A model generated the notes under the pieces. That model was not told the origin of the DNA. It saw nothing but the letters and a program-made list of their open reading frames with translations, and did not search any database. Shown here in pieces: positions 1 to 8,900 of a DNA stretch of 64,000 nucleotides. The stretch lies in NCBI GenBank assembly GCA_034003245.1, contig JAVEYY010000012.1, positions 49,214 through 113,213 on the forward strand. Reading direction: 5' to 3'. The position numbers were made by a program, and so were the translations under genes. The stretch comes from Perlabentimonas sp034003245 (GTDB lineage: Bacteria; Bacteroidota; Bacteroidia; Bacteroidales; Tenuifilaceae). Every line of letters starts with the position of its first letter. Within the stretch, counting starts at the first letter, position 1.

Positions 1-26
1 GTTTATAGTGTAAAATTGTTAGATAG

Positions 27-2339
27 TTACTTAAATACATACTCCCACGCCACAAATGGTACGAATGGGAATAGGCTAAGGGTGTATATTTTAGTAGGGT
101 CAAAGACGCCATTTTGTGGGCTACGCCTCGAAACCATAAAAGGGTTTTGTCTTGCGTACACGTTATAAATTCCAAATACCCAGCTGCGGGTGCCCCTCTT
201 CTTCTCCTTGCTCGACGTGTAGGTTATGTCCAGATGATGGTATGCGGGTAGCTGGAAGTTGTTGCGGCTGCTTAGGTTAAGCACCACCTGCCCGTTTACG
301 GTGTAGTTATCGTGGTTTATGGTGAGCCAGTGCCCCGAGCTGGCCACCCAGCTGGCGCTTAAGGAGCGGGTTGGCGATAGCTTGTAGCTTACAAAGAGGT
401 TGCCCGAGTGCCTCCTGTCGTACTGAAATGGGAATGGTTCGCCTGCCCTTATCTCCCTGAACACACGGCTGGATTTGGATATGGAGTAGGTAATCCAGCC
501 CGAAAGGTTGCCCCGGTTCACCTCCACCATTAGCTCCAACCCCTTACTATTCCCCTCGCCCAGCGTTAGCACCCTGTCCCAATCGGTGGTTTGATTACGC
601 ATCACAACCCCATCGCGGTACTCCGTTAGGTTTTGCATGTGCTTGGTGTACGCTTCAAGGGTAACCTGCATTCCCCTGCTCAGCTTTACCCTTGCGCCAG
701 CCGATAGCTGGTCGGCCTGTTGGGGCGGAATCTTCTCCGATATGGGGAGCCACAGGTCGGTGGGCATACCCAGGTTGGAGTTGCTTACCAGGTGTAAATG
801 CTGAAACATACGGTTGTAGCCAGCAAATACCGACACCTTTTCTGTGAGCGTTAGGTCCAGCATCCCCCGGGGCTGCAAACCGTGGTAGTTTTTATCGCCA
901 ACCGAAAATATGCTATGGCGAACCCCTAGGTTACCCGATAGCCTTGAAACCTGGAATTTTGCCTCAATGTACCCATTCAGCTCGCGCCCATGTATGTAGC
1001 TCCCCTTTACAATGTTGTACTCTCCCTCGTCGCCCTTGTTGGAGTTGTAGTAAGTGCCGGTTATTCCAGGGTTAAAAATATGCCAGCTATGGTCAATTCC
1101 AGCATTTATTTGCAGCCCCTTAATGCCGTAGTACGACATGTTCCATTTGGCAATAAGGTCGTTAATGCCGCTGTAGTAGCCCAAATAGTCTACCTCCTTG
1201 TAGTTTGTTAGGGTGTTTTTATAGGTCGATTTTTGCGAGGTTAGGTACTTAAAGTGGGTGTATGCCACCGTTACGTTGCTAAAAAAATTGGGTATCGATG
1301 TGTTGTTCCATCGGAAGGCAGTGGTTATATTCGCCCAGCCAAGGTCAACCTTCTCCGACATCCGTGTGGTGTCGTCCATTCTCCCGCCCGACATTATATA
1401 CGCCTTGTCGTTACCCATGTAGGAGCTAAGGTATATGGTGTTATGCTGGTTAACTCTATGGTTCAGCTTAAGCGTGTAGTCCTGAAAGTAGTACCCAGGC
1501 ATTTGCCCATGCGCAAGGTAAAGAATGGGCGACACGATGAGGTCGTAGAACGTTCGCCGCCCCGCCAGCAGGAACGACGACTTCCCCTTCTGTATTGGCC
1601 CCTCAACGGTGAAGCGCGATGAGATAAGCCCTACCGAAACGCTGCCCGTGTAACGGTCGGGGTTCCCCTCGCGAAGCATTACATCCACCACCGACGACAG
1701 CCTCCCTCCGTACGAGGCGGGTATGCCCCCCTTGAAGAAGTTCACGTTGTTAACCGCCTCGGTGTTGAATACCGATACGAATCCCCACAGGTGGTTTATG
1801 TTGTAAACGGGAATGCCATCAATAAGCATAAGGTTCTGGTCGTGGTTTCCTCCCCTCACCGAGAAGTTCGACATACCCTCGCTGTTCTGCTGAACCCCCG
1901 GAAGCAGCTGAATGGTTTTCAGCACATCCTTCTCGGCCATAAGCACGGGAGTATTCTTAAGATCCATTCTCGAAATGGAGAAGTGCCCATGCGATCGGGC
2001 ACGTGTATTTGTGCTGCTGGTAACCACAACCTCATCGAGGTAGGTTGCAATGGGGGTTAGGTTGATGCTTACCGGTGTACCTGTTGGCTTTAGAATTACA
2101 CTAAGCGGCTGGTACCCCATGTGGTTTACCTGCACCACAAGGCTGTCGGCGGGTAGCTTAATGGAGAAGAATCCGTAGCCGTTGGTGGTGTAGCCCCTGC
2201 CGCTAAGGGGGTGAACCAGGGTTGCGCCAATAAGCACCTCCCCGCTCTGGGCATCGGTAACCTTCCCGCTCACGGTACGCATTTGCCCAGCACAGGTAAG
2301 GCTGTAAATTAAAAGTATTGAAAGTATTATGTAGCGCAT
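27..2339 (-). CDS. TonB-dependent receptor with N-terminal carboxypeptidase-like domain
   Basis: A 770-residue outer-membrane receptor. A signal peptide (about residues 1-18) is followed by a CarboxypepD_reg-like beta-sandwich (about 22-100, with VSGKVTDAQSGEVLIGAT), a plug domain (about 115-225, including LLPGVQQNSEGMSNFSVRGG and LIDGIPVYN) and a long beta-barrel ending in an aromatic residue-rich strand (AWEYVFK). Length and order are normal for the family. The upstream gene on the same strand, 35 bp away, is a DUF4249 lipoprotein, the usual partner of this receptor class, so the two probably form an operon and a two-part surface uptake complex. The substrate cannot be told from sequence; no Sus-type SusD partner is present. 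Complete gene; its stop lies 26 bp from the window edge. Confidence 0.93.
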   Translation of the reverse strand: MRYIILSILLIYSLTCAGQMRTVSGKVTDAQSGEVLIGATLVHPLSGRGYTTNGYGFFSIKLPADSLVVQVNHMGYQPLSVILKPTGTPVSINLTPIATYLDEVVVTSSTNTRARSHGHFSISRMDLKNTPVLMAEKDVLKTIQLLPGVQQNSEGMSNFSVRGGNHDQNLMLIDGIPVYNINHLWGFVSVFNTEAVNNVNFFKGGIPASYGGRLSSVVDVMLREGNPDRYTGSVSVGLISSRFTVEGPIQKGKSSFLLAGRRTFYDLIVSPILYLAHGQMPGYYFQDYTLKLNHRVNQHNTIYLSSYMGNDKAYIMSGGRMDDTTRMSEKVDLGWANITTAFRWNNTSIPNFFSNVTVAYTHFKYLTSQKSTYKNTLTNYKEVDYLGYYSGINDLIAKWNMSYYGIKGLQINAGIDHSWHIFNPGITGTYYNSNKGDEGEYNIVKGSYIHGRELNGYIEAKFQVSRLSGNLGVRHSIFSVGDKNYHGLQPRGMLDLTLTEKVSVFAGYNRMFQHLHLVSNSNLGMPTDLWLPISEKIPPQQADQLSAGARVKLSRGMQVTLEAYTKHMQNLTEYRDGVVMRNQTTDWDRVLTLGEGNSKGLELMVEVNRGNLSGWITYSISKSSRVFREIRAGEPFPFQYDRRHSGNLFVSYKLSPTRSLSASWVASSGHWLTINHDNYTVNGQVVLNLSSRNNFQLPAYHHLDITYTSSKEKKRGTRSWVFGIYNVYARQNPFMVSRRSPQNGVFDPTKIYTLSLFPFVPFVAWEYVFK

Positions 2340-2374
2340 ATATACTTTTATGATTTTTTAAAAATTGCTTACCA

Positions 2375-3358
2375 TTACCTACCAGCGGCTGGGTTCTCAG
2401 CTAAGCCGATAGTGTGAACAAGGGTAGCTCCAAAGTACCCTGTTCCTCCCTTTATGGCATTGTATGGCGATACAGGTGAAACCATCCGCTTACGCCTCGC
2501 CTCGTTCTGGGCAGCAATACCCATAAAGGTTTTGTAAAGTTCGGGCGATAACTGGTAAATATTTAGATAGATGCCCACTGTAAAGGGGTTGGAATTTAGC
2601 CATACTGGGAACTTTAGCGTGTAGGGATGCCCCAAAAACAAATCGTTACTAAGATAGTGCGTAAATTTTGAGCCAAATGTTTCGTCCATGCTCGACGGGG
2701 AGTAAACCGTTAGGTCCTGCGTGGCTGTAAGCTGAGTAAAATCCCTAAGATAGTTGAAGTTATAATTGTCGAACGATTGGTCAGTAAACTCAATTATTCT
2801 ATCCGGATTATCACTGTTTTTAATATCGAATGAAACATATTCACGCTCGTAATCGCTCCATTTAGTTATACTAAAGTATAGTGTTGCGTAGTACGATGGG
2901 GTATTCGCAGGAGGAATGCTAATTTCAATTGTTTCGGTATTATGCCAACTTATACTAAAGGTTTGGCTATTGGGAACGGTTGTGGTAGCCTCAATGCTAG
3001 GGTAACCGTTGCAGCTAGCCTTTAGGGTGTAGGTTTCGCCTTCGGCAATGGGGGTGCTTAGGGTGTAAATCCCCTTTTCGCTATGTGTCAACAGCCCCGC
3101 CAGTGCGGTTCCTCTGTACAGCTCAACCTGTGCCGTGGTAATGGGGGTGAACCTAACCGAATCGAGCACAGGGTAGTTCGATGTAAGCTGCACCCTAACC
3201 TCACGCCCCGGAACAAGCACGCACGCAACGTTCATTCGTGGCTCGAAGCGTACGGGGAGGTTTAGCTCCTTAACGCATGAGGTTAGCATAAGAGCAAGGA
3301 GGAGGACTATAATTCTACGAGCATAAACGCGCCTATCCTCTGTAAGTTTAAAATTCAT
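2375..3358 (-). CDS. DUF4249-family lipoprotein
   Basis: A 327-residue predicted lipoprotein. A basic N-terminus and hydrophobic stretch lead to a lipobox ending at Cys28 (LMLTSC). The following EPRMNVACVLVPGREVRVQL and repeated beta-rich segments match the DUF4249 family, which occurs in Bacteroidota next to TonB-dependent receptors. It lies directly upstream of the TonB receptor on the same strand and is probably cotranscribed with it. By context it is an outer-membrane-anchored partner of the receptor; the family's biochemical role is not established. Complete, with no odd features. Confidence 0.85.
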   Translation of the reverse strand: MNFKLTEDRRVYARRIIVLLLALMLTSCVKELNLPVRFEPRMNVACVLVPGREVRVQLTSNYPVLDSVRFTPITTAQVELYRGTALAGLLTHSEKGIYTLSTPIAEGETYTLKASCNGYPSIEATTTVPNSQTFSISWHNTETIEISIPPANTPSYYATLYFSITKWSDYEREYVSFDIKNSDNPDRIIEFTDQSFDNYNFNYLRDFTQLTATQDLTVYSPSSMDETFGSKFTHYLSNDLFLGHPYTLKFPVWLNSNPFTVGIYLNIYQLSPELYKTFMGIAAQNEARRKRMVSPVSPYNAIKGGTGYFGATLVHTIGLAENPAAGR

Positions 3359-3584
3359 AAAACAGTTTGATTGTTAGATATATTGAAAGCTAATCCTTAA
3401 TGGAGGTTACAAGTATTTGTTTGAAAGTGAAATGCTTACACTGCTCCCATCATTGATAGAGATGAATGAGGGAAACTCTTTGTCACTATATTTTAGGTTA
3501 ACGGGAGTTTGTTTCAACTATAAAACTCATAATTAAACCATCTCTCCATAAAAAAAATAATGATGTGCTCTTTAGAAACAGGTA

Positions 3585-4526
3585 CTATTCCTTTACACAG
3601 CGAATATTCATTTTATTCTGTTTATTCATATATAATCTAACGGAAAATACGCTGTCGACATGCCCTGTATATGCTTTATATGCTGTTCCATGATAAATGG
3701 CATCGGTTGCGCTAAATTCACTTGAGGACCAATAGTAGCCATCCATTCCAAAGCCTTGCGGCATCTCTTTCTGTCTATTCTCAGGCATATAACCACAGGC
3801 TTTTAACGAGTAGCCCAGTTCATTCACAATGCTATTATCAAGGAGCCCATTATACAGGGTAAAAGACGTAGGTGTTAATAGTTTCATCGCTTCATTGAGC
3901 CCTCTTTTCTGAGAAGTAACATGTAAAACATTTTCTTGAACACCAATGTACCTTTCAAGTTCAATCCACTCCTCATCCGAGGGTAAGTGCCAACCCTGGG
4001 GACACGATAGTTTTGCATCCTCCCAAGTATAATATTTCCCAACGAGTAAAGAATCGGGCAGACCACTGGTGCCCGAGGTATGGTAATTTAAGTTCTCCAA
4101 CAACCACCACTGGTTGCCAATTTTCCCAATTGGATAGATGCTTCCATCACGAGTATCAGTAAAGTATTCAACCTTACTCGTTTTAAAGGTAAACAGCATC
4201 GATGAAGGAAACTTATGCCCGTAGTAGAAACTAATAGTATATTTTGTATCGGGCAACAAGTCAAAAAGCATTACCGAGTATTTCATTTCAATAGGAGAAA
4301 ATATAGCATTGAAATAATTAACAGTATCGTTTGAAAACTTAACCCTTCCAGACAACCTAACTCCAGTGGGGAACTCGTTCGCATCATTTGTGTTTTTGAA
4401 TTTAACAAGCACAGAATTATGCGTTAAGTAGCTATACGAATCAAATATGAATGATGGCTTATCTTCCTCTTTTGTGCAACCTAATAGCATTATGATGCTA
4501 ATTACGGTTAATAATTTAAGTTTCAT
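3585..4526 (-). CDS. FISUMP-domain lipoprotein
   Basis: A 313-residue protein when started at the ATG at 4526. This start gives a clean lipoprotein signal, MKLKLLTVISIIMLLGC, with lipobox Cys17; the open frame extends upstream to 4649 but would bury that signal. Residues of about 20-115 form a beta-rich region. The C-terminal part carries the FISUMP (Fibrobacter succinogenes major paralogous) pattern: GNQWWLLENLNY, WHLPSDEEWIELE, GYYWSSSE and a final NIRCVKE. FISUMP domains are common on Bacteroidota surface proteins, and their ligand is unknown. A perfect hairpin lies just upstream, between this gene and the neighbour at 4588. Confidence 0.85.
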   Translation of the reverse strand: MKLKLLTVISIIMLLGCTKEEDKPSFIFDSYSYLTHNSVLVKFKNTNDANEFPTGVRLSGRVKFSNDTVNYFNAIFSPIEMKYSVMLFDLLPDTKYTISFYYGHKFPSSMLFTFKTSKVEYFTDTRDGSIYPIGKIGNQWWLLENLNYHTSGTSGLPDSLLVGKYYTWEDAKLSCPQGWHLPSDEEWIELERYIGVQENVLHVTSQKRGLNEAMKLLTPTSFTLYNGLLDNSIVNELGYSLKACGYMPENRQKEMPQGFGMDGYYWSSSEFSATDAIYHGTAYKAYTGHVDSVFSVRLYMNKQNKMNIRCVKE

Positions 4527-4549
4527 GGTAATGGTTTTTTTTAATTTAT

Positions 4550-4579
4550 ATAAGTTAGGGACAAATGCCCCTAACTTAT
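4550..4579 (-). other. perfect 11-bp intercistronic hairpin
   Basis: Arms ATAAGTTAGGG (4550-4560) and CCCTAACTTAT (4569-4579) around an 8-nt loop, 8 bp past the stop of the lipoprotein gene 4588-6573 and 24 bp before the FISUMP start. No U-run follows on either strand, so it is not a standard intrinsic terminator. It could stabilise or process the mRNA between two cotranscribed genes. Confidence 0.6.
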
Positions 4580-4587
4580 GGCTTAAA

Positions 4588-6573
4588 CTAGTATTTATCA
4601 TCTGCAAGTTGAACAATGTCATTGTCCCACGATGATTGCCATGAGCCACTAGCTGTTGCTGTTGAAATTCTTAACATAACTCCTCCCTGAGGCATTTGTT
4701 TTTGTTTTGGACCACCCATTCCTTGATCTAGTTTCAATGTGACAACCTCCTTCCCACTTCTTATTATGTAAGCACCTCCTGCATAAGTATCACCATATTG
4801 AGATTTCAACACATCTGTTAAACTCTTAATATTAATACCCGTTTTTGCCTGGACAGTTTTTTGAATAAGATCGATAGCAAGATTTTTTAAGTTCAAAGCT
4901 ATTGCATCCCAGCCACCCCAATCATCATCATGCTCATACCCTACAACAGCTATTATTTCCATATTTAAATCATTAGACCATTTTAATAGCATCGTTTTGT
5001 TAATTGCAACCCCAGAGTTGTATTTTTTCCTATCCACACCAGAAAGACTAAAATCGTAAAGCCTCTTTGGCTCTATTGATTCGAATGTAGAATTTAGACT
5101 ATTATAACCAAACACTGCAAATCTAAATTCGGGTTTACCAAAAATCCAACCCTCCAACTTAGATATATCCTTGGTTTTTATATGTGTAGCGATAAGTTGT
5201 GCATTATCACTTCTGTCTGAGCAAATCGCTAGATTAATATATTTTGCAGCTTCAGCATTACTTGCAGCCTGAAAATTCCAATCCTGTTCACTTGAATATG
5301 ATCGTGGCAACACTCTATAAAAATAAGCTTTCCCAGGGATCTTTTGCGAATCATAATCAGTCCAGGAGGTCAGATGTGGAGATATTATTTGAGAATTACA
5401 TAGTAACCAACCATTATCCCAAACATTGTTGGAACTACTATTGTCGCTGCTAACAGAGGAGGCTCTGTAAACATTGTAACCAACTAGAACGTCATTTGTA
5501 ATTTTTGACCAGTTGACTTGAATTATTTTATTTCCTAAGCTTGCAACATCACCTACTTTTACATCAGCAAGATTTTCGTTTGGGTAGGCATAGTATATTG
5601 CTACATAGTTGTCGTTATACGTAACCTCCATTTTATAACGTTCAAAGTAAACATTGTTCGGCATAGAACTATATGTTTTCTCATCTACATAAATATTATT
5701 ACTACTATTTGTAAAAGTTGAAATGTATTCGAATGATTCATTATCGGGACCTATTTGTACGGTGTGTTTATACCTGTATAACTTATAACTAGCAACATCA
5801 TTCCTTTTAGTCCATTGTATTTGAACACCTGCATTATGTGTTTGTACAACCAAATTAATATCTTCATGTGCAGTAGTTGCTTTAGATTTTTTGTGTGAAT
5901 TATTTTTACCCAAGTTTAATTGTCCTTCTGCAATATCAATCTCACCTTCCATCTTTCTGATAACAATTACAGGAAACTGAGGATCTTCCTTTAAACTTAG
6001 ATACTCAACTTCCCCTTTAGGATTAATTGCTCTGATAGACTTATAGGTTGCATCTTGAAAATCTTCCGGTATAAATAGCACATATGGCTCTACTCCCTCA
6101 TCAATCATATTAATATTAACTGGGATAGAGATAATTAAGTCAGGGTGTGCTTTGCACAGTGAATCTAGGAATGTTGAATGATTTAATTTCTTAAAACTGG
6201 CTTCGCTATTAGGGTTAATGATTCTTTCTAGGAATAATCCTACATCCATACCATTAGTAGATTTCGACATAGATTTAGTTTTTAAACTAGCGATTGGTAC
6301 ATCAAAATCATGAGTATAACCCTCACAAACAGATTTTTTGATAATAGACTTAAACTCAGAATTCTTTATGGCTTTATTCATTGCGAAAGCAAGCTTTTCT
6401 AAAGTTAAATCATAAGATGTTTTATTATTAAAATCAAAATCTTTCAAATCATCTTCAACCAGAGGTTCTATTTCTACTTTATTGCATGATGTAAGAGAAA
6501 GCGAAATTGTAAAGAAACCTAACAGAAGAAAAGCTATAAATAATGTATTGAAAACTAAACTTATATTCTTCAT
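4588..6573 (-). CDS. large putative lipoprotein with fibronectin-III-like segments
   Basis: A 661-residue protein when started at ATG 6573, which gives MKNISLVFNTLFIAFLLLG leading to lipobox Cys30 (SLTSC); the open frame to 6645 adds no signal. The middle (about 230-450) has two segments with fibronectin-III-like strands (VQIQWTKRNDVASYKLYRY and QVNWSKITNDVLVGYNVYRA). The C-terminal third is a globular region I do not recognise, with an acidic VGYEHDDDWGGWD motif and a Gly/Gln-rich stretch. The neighbour downstream on the same strand is another lipoprotein, so this is probably part of a surface-protein operon. Function unknown. The gene is AT-richer than the TonB/DUF4249 pair. Confidence 0.7.
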   Translation of the reverse strand: MKNISLVFNTLFIAFLLLGFFTISLSLTSCNKVEIEPLVEDDLKDFDFNNKTSYDLTLEKLAFAMNKAIKNSEFKSIIKKSVCEGYTHDFDVPIASLKTKSMSKSTNGMDVGLFLERIINPNSEASFKKLNHSTFLDSLCKAHPDLIISIPVNINMIDEGVEPYVLFIPEDFQDATYKSIRAINPKGEVEYLSLKEDPQFPVIVIRKMEGEIDIAEGQLNLGKNNSHKKSKATTAHEDINLVVQTHNAGVQIQWTKRNDVASYKLYRYKHTVQIGPDNESFEYISTFTNSSNNIYVDEKTYSSMPNNVYFERYKMEVTYNDNYVAIYYAYPNENLADVKVGDVASLGNKIIQVNWSKITNDVLVGYNVYRASSVSSDNSSSNNVWDNGWLLCNSQIISPHLTSWTDYDSQKIPGKAYFYRVLPRSYSSEQDWNFQAASNAEAAKYINLAICSDRSDNAQLIATHIKTKDISKLEGWIFGKPEFRFAVFGYNSLNSTFESIEPKRLYDFSLSGVDRKKYNSGVAINKTMLLKWSNDLNMEIIAVVGYEHDDDWGGWDAIALNLKNLAIDLIQKTVQAKTGINIKSLTDVLKSQYGDTYAGGAYIIRSGKEVVTLKLDQGMGGPKQKQMPQGGVMLRISTATASGSWQSSWDNDIVQLADDKY

Positions 6574-7180
6574 TTTACGTAAAATTAGAATGTTAATACT
6601 ATGTGTTAACTGCCTCACCCCTACGTTGATTTTCCTGTCAAGCAACGGGGTGGGGTTTTTTTATGCTGTTTATGGCGAGAGGGTTGAAAATTTCAGCATA
6701 TCCTCACATTGAGAAACTCCCTGCCAATTCCGCAAGCTGTTTTAGGTATTGGCAACTACATGCAACTTTTGTTGCGTTGGATTACTCCATATGCAATTAG
6801 GTATTTGTTAAGTGAAAGTGACCGTAAACAAGTTTAGCTGGGTCTTACGCGGTGCGCCCAGCATGGTCAGGCCATGTATGTGGCTAGCGGTGGGTGGGGG
6901 TGTTGTAACATGCTTTTAGGTTTTGGGTGAATAGCTGTGCAATTGTAATATAAATTATTGATCTACACCCCCCCCCGCATATGTTGTACAACATATCATC
7001 TATACTACACCGCTGCATTTATCCGCCCCACATTTATTGGGATATAAGCAAATTCTATGTTAATATAATTCTTCAGGGCAAAACCATTGCAACTTACAGC
7101 AAGGGTTTAATCATCAAGTGTCATAACTTTTAAAATAACGTTCTAGAACATTTATATAATGGTAATATCCACTATAATAG
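6574..7180. other. 607-bp intergenic region with an 18-bp palindrome
   Basis: No credible gene on either strand. It holds the upstream region of the minus-strand lipoprotein, a C-run (about 6968-6976), the perfect palindrome ATATGTTGTACAACATAT at 6979-6996, and a small palindrome GTTCTAGAAC at 7140-7149 just before the pseudogene. The 18-bp palindrome could be a dimeric repressor site, but no regulator can be assigned. Confidence 0.5.
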
Positions 7181-7742
7181 TTGCAAAAACAAAATAGGGT
7201 GTATTTGCTAAACTACCAAAACAATATATTTACGAGCACGCAAAGGGTTCAACCAGAAGTAATCGACGGATTTGTAAAGCACGGGTTTATGGCACGGGTT
7301 TTCACTTGCCAGCTTAATCAGCCCTGCATGGTGCTATGCCGTACCGGTAGCATTAACCCCCACACCAGCGGCAGCGTTAGGGCTGCCATGGGGGTAACGT
7401 GGGCGATGCCCTGCTCCTAGGGGTTATTGCTAGTATTTTCGACAGTTTTACTAGTTGTAGACGAGTTAAGCAGGTTGTTAATTTTGCCAACAGCAGTCCA
7501 GAGCAAATTGCGGCACTCGATAAAAGGAATATCTACCCTTCAGCAGCTTGCAGAGGGTTGAAACACGAGGTATTAACTTTGCTGGGGAGGCCAAAGTGTC
7601 AATATCTACGGGCACTCAGCGCTATAAGTTTAGGCTAAGCGGTCAATCCAAGGGTTCGTTTAGGTACGTAGTGGTTATGCTTAGTGAGCACCCGGGCGAG
7701 AAGCATGTGCTAGTGAGCAGGGGGAAAAGCAAAAGCCAGTAA
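7181..7742 (+). pseudogene. twice-frameshifted paralogue of the gene at 16330
   Basis: Three overlapping frames together match the intact 162-residue protein at 16330-16818. Frame 2 gives VIDGFVKHGFMARV (intact copy: VLDGFVKPGFIARV), frame 1 gives GDALLLGVIASIFDS (intact: GDGAILGAIGEIFDS), and frame 3 gives GINFAGEAKVSISTGTQRYK (intact: GPNFAGEIKLRIHTSSKTYK). The first break is at a run of five G at 7390-7394; a sixth G restores MGGNVGD in frame. The second lies near 7529, after DKRN. The remnant ends at the stop at 7740-7742. It is a decayed duplicate and abuts a truncated penicillin acylase gene. Frames and junctions are read directly; decay rather than sequencing error is an inference from there being two breaks. 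Confidence 0.85.
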
Positions 7743-7767
7743 GATCAAACTGTTTGGCCTTACTGGC
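7725..7767 (-). terminator. intrinsic terminator downstream of the acylase remnant
   Basis: Arms GCCAGTAAG and CTTACTGGC (7735-7743 and 7759-7767), followed on the minus strand by a T-rich tract (complement of AAAAGCAAAA, 7725-7734). It ends transcription leftward from the acylase fragment and overlaps the last codons of the pseudogene on the other strand. Confidence 0.65.
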
Positions 7768-7797
7768 AAAAATACTTTATGCTTCTACCTTATCCTC

Positions 7798-8064
7798 TCA
7801 AAACCGTCGCATCCCTATCTGGGCCAACCGCAAATGGGCATGGGTTACACCCAGGATAAAGGCTGCATCGGCATCAGTTTTGGCCTCAATAAAAGGAACT
7901 TTGTAGATGTTCCAATACACCGTAACGCTATCGGTTAAGGGTAAATTATGGGTTGGAAAAGCATCGAACCGTTGCTCCGATGTTTTTTTATGGGGTCGTG
8001 AGGTTATAATGTTGCATGAACCCAAAAGGGCTGCAAAAAGAATTGTAAGTAGTCGATATCCCAT
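7798..8064 (-). pseudogene. N-terminal remnant of a penicillin acylase-family lipoprotein
   Basis: An 88-residue frame with a lipoprotein signal (lipobox LLGSC, Cys17), then VYWNIYKVPFIEAKTDADAA and ILGVTHAHLRLAQIGMRRF. This matches the start of the A-chain of penicillin amidase/acylase (Ntn hydrolase) proteins, where a V-x-R-D-x-x-G-V-P-I-x-A segment is followed by G-x-x-H-A-x-D-R-x-x-Q-M-x-x-x-R. Intact members run to about 700-800 residues and need a Ser at the B-chain start; here a TGA follows residue 88 and the rest is absent, replaced within 55 bp by the neighbouring pseudogene. The usual D of the HAxDR motif is L here. Non-functional as an acylase. Confidence 0.75.
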
Positions 8065-8149
8065 AGGAAGTGGTTGTCCAGACTATTAATGCTCAATTTC
8101 AATTTAGCTATTGCAATAACACAAAATTAGAAAATAATTCTACAACCAT

Positions 8150-8194
8150 AGAAAATGAAAAAGTCCCAAACCTACCAAGTGTAGTTTGGGACTT
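8150..8194 (-). terminator. intrinsic terminator of the lipoprotein gene at 8223
   Basis: Perfect 11-bp arms AAGTCCCAAAC (8161-8171) and GTTTGGGACTT (8184-8194), followed on the minus strand by a T-rich tract (complement of 8150-8162). It lies 28 bp beyond the stop of the 8223 gene. Confidence 0.8.
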
Positions 8195-8222
8195 CTCCTC
8201 TACCTATTGCTACCCGAAAAAC

Positions 8223-8831
8223 CTAAACCCTATTGAATAATTTCTTTAATCGGCGCAGTTCTGCACTATTCATCCTAACCGTTATCATATCGGGGCCAGC
8301 ATAATACCTAAAATACACTCTGTTTGCCTGCTTAATCGCATCAACAAGGGCGTTGTCGAGTGTGTAGGCAATTCTATTTACTCGTTGTTCATACTGATTA
8401 AACCCTGTAACTACCGAAACAGTGGTTGAGTCGGAGGTGAGCACACTACTTCGTACCTCCTCGTTCTTTGACAGGGTTTCCCGATCAACCAAATCAACAA
8501 TAACCTTATGCGGGGCTTTATCCACAATCACATACACCTCTTCGCTAACCCGAAACCCATTCCCGTTAAGAACCACCACATCGTAGACTCGGAATTTTGA
8601 ACTTCCATCTTGAGTTCTCTCCCCTACCACTGACTGATTTACGCGTGACAATGATGAGAATCGCTCCTGCGTTCTGAGATAGGTGAAATTTGATTTATAC
8701 CTATTTGTTGATGTTACCACATCGTACTCCGATCGTATTCCCCTTAAGCCTACACAACCACTAAAAAGGAGCCCTGATGCAATAAGCGAAACTGAAAGAA
8801 TCTTAAATCCATATCTAGATATGCTCTTCAT
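8223..8831 (-). CDS. putative lipoprotein of unknown function
   Basis: A 202-residue protein from ATG 8831, chosen because it gives a compact lipoprotein signal (MKSISRYGFKILSVSLIASG, lipobox Cys26 in LLFSGC); the open frame to 8885 adds 18 residues before it. The mature part is polar and beta-rich with repeated TS/VV segments, such as YDVVVLNGNGFRVSEEVYVI, and no motif I recognise. It follows the His/Tyr-rich secreted protein gene (8901) on the same strand with a 69-bp gap and has its own terminator, so the two may form one transcript. Confidence 0.7.
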   Translation of the reverse strand: MKSISRYGFKILSVSLIASGLLFSGCVGLRGIRSEYDVVTSTNRYKSNFTYLRTQERFSSLSRVNQSVVGERTQDGSSKFRVYDVVVLNGNGFRVSEEVYVIVDKAPHKVIVDLVDRETLSKNEEVRSSVLTSDSTTVSVVTGFNQYEQRVNRIAYTLDNALVDAIKQANRVYFRYYAGPDMITVRMNSAELRRLKKLFNRV

Positions 8832-8900
8832 ATAATTGAGGTTTTGGTTTTCTTTTGCTGATTTAAAAGATGCACTGATTGACAATATAAATGCTTTTTG

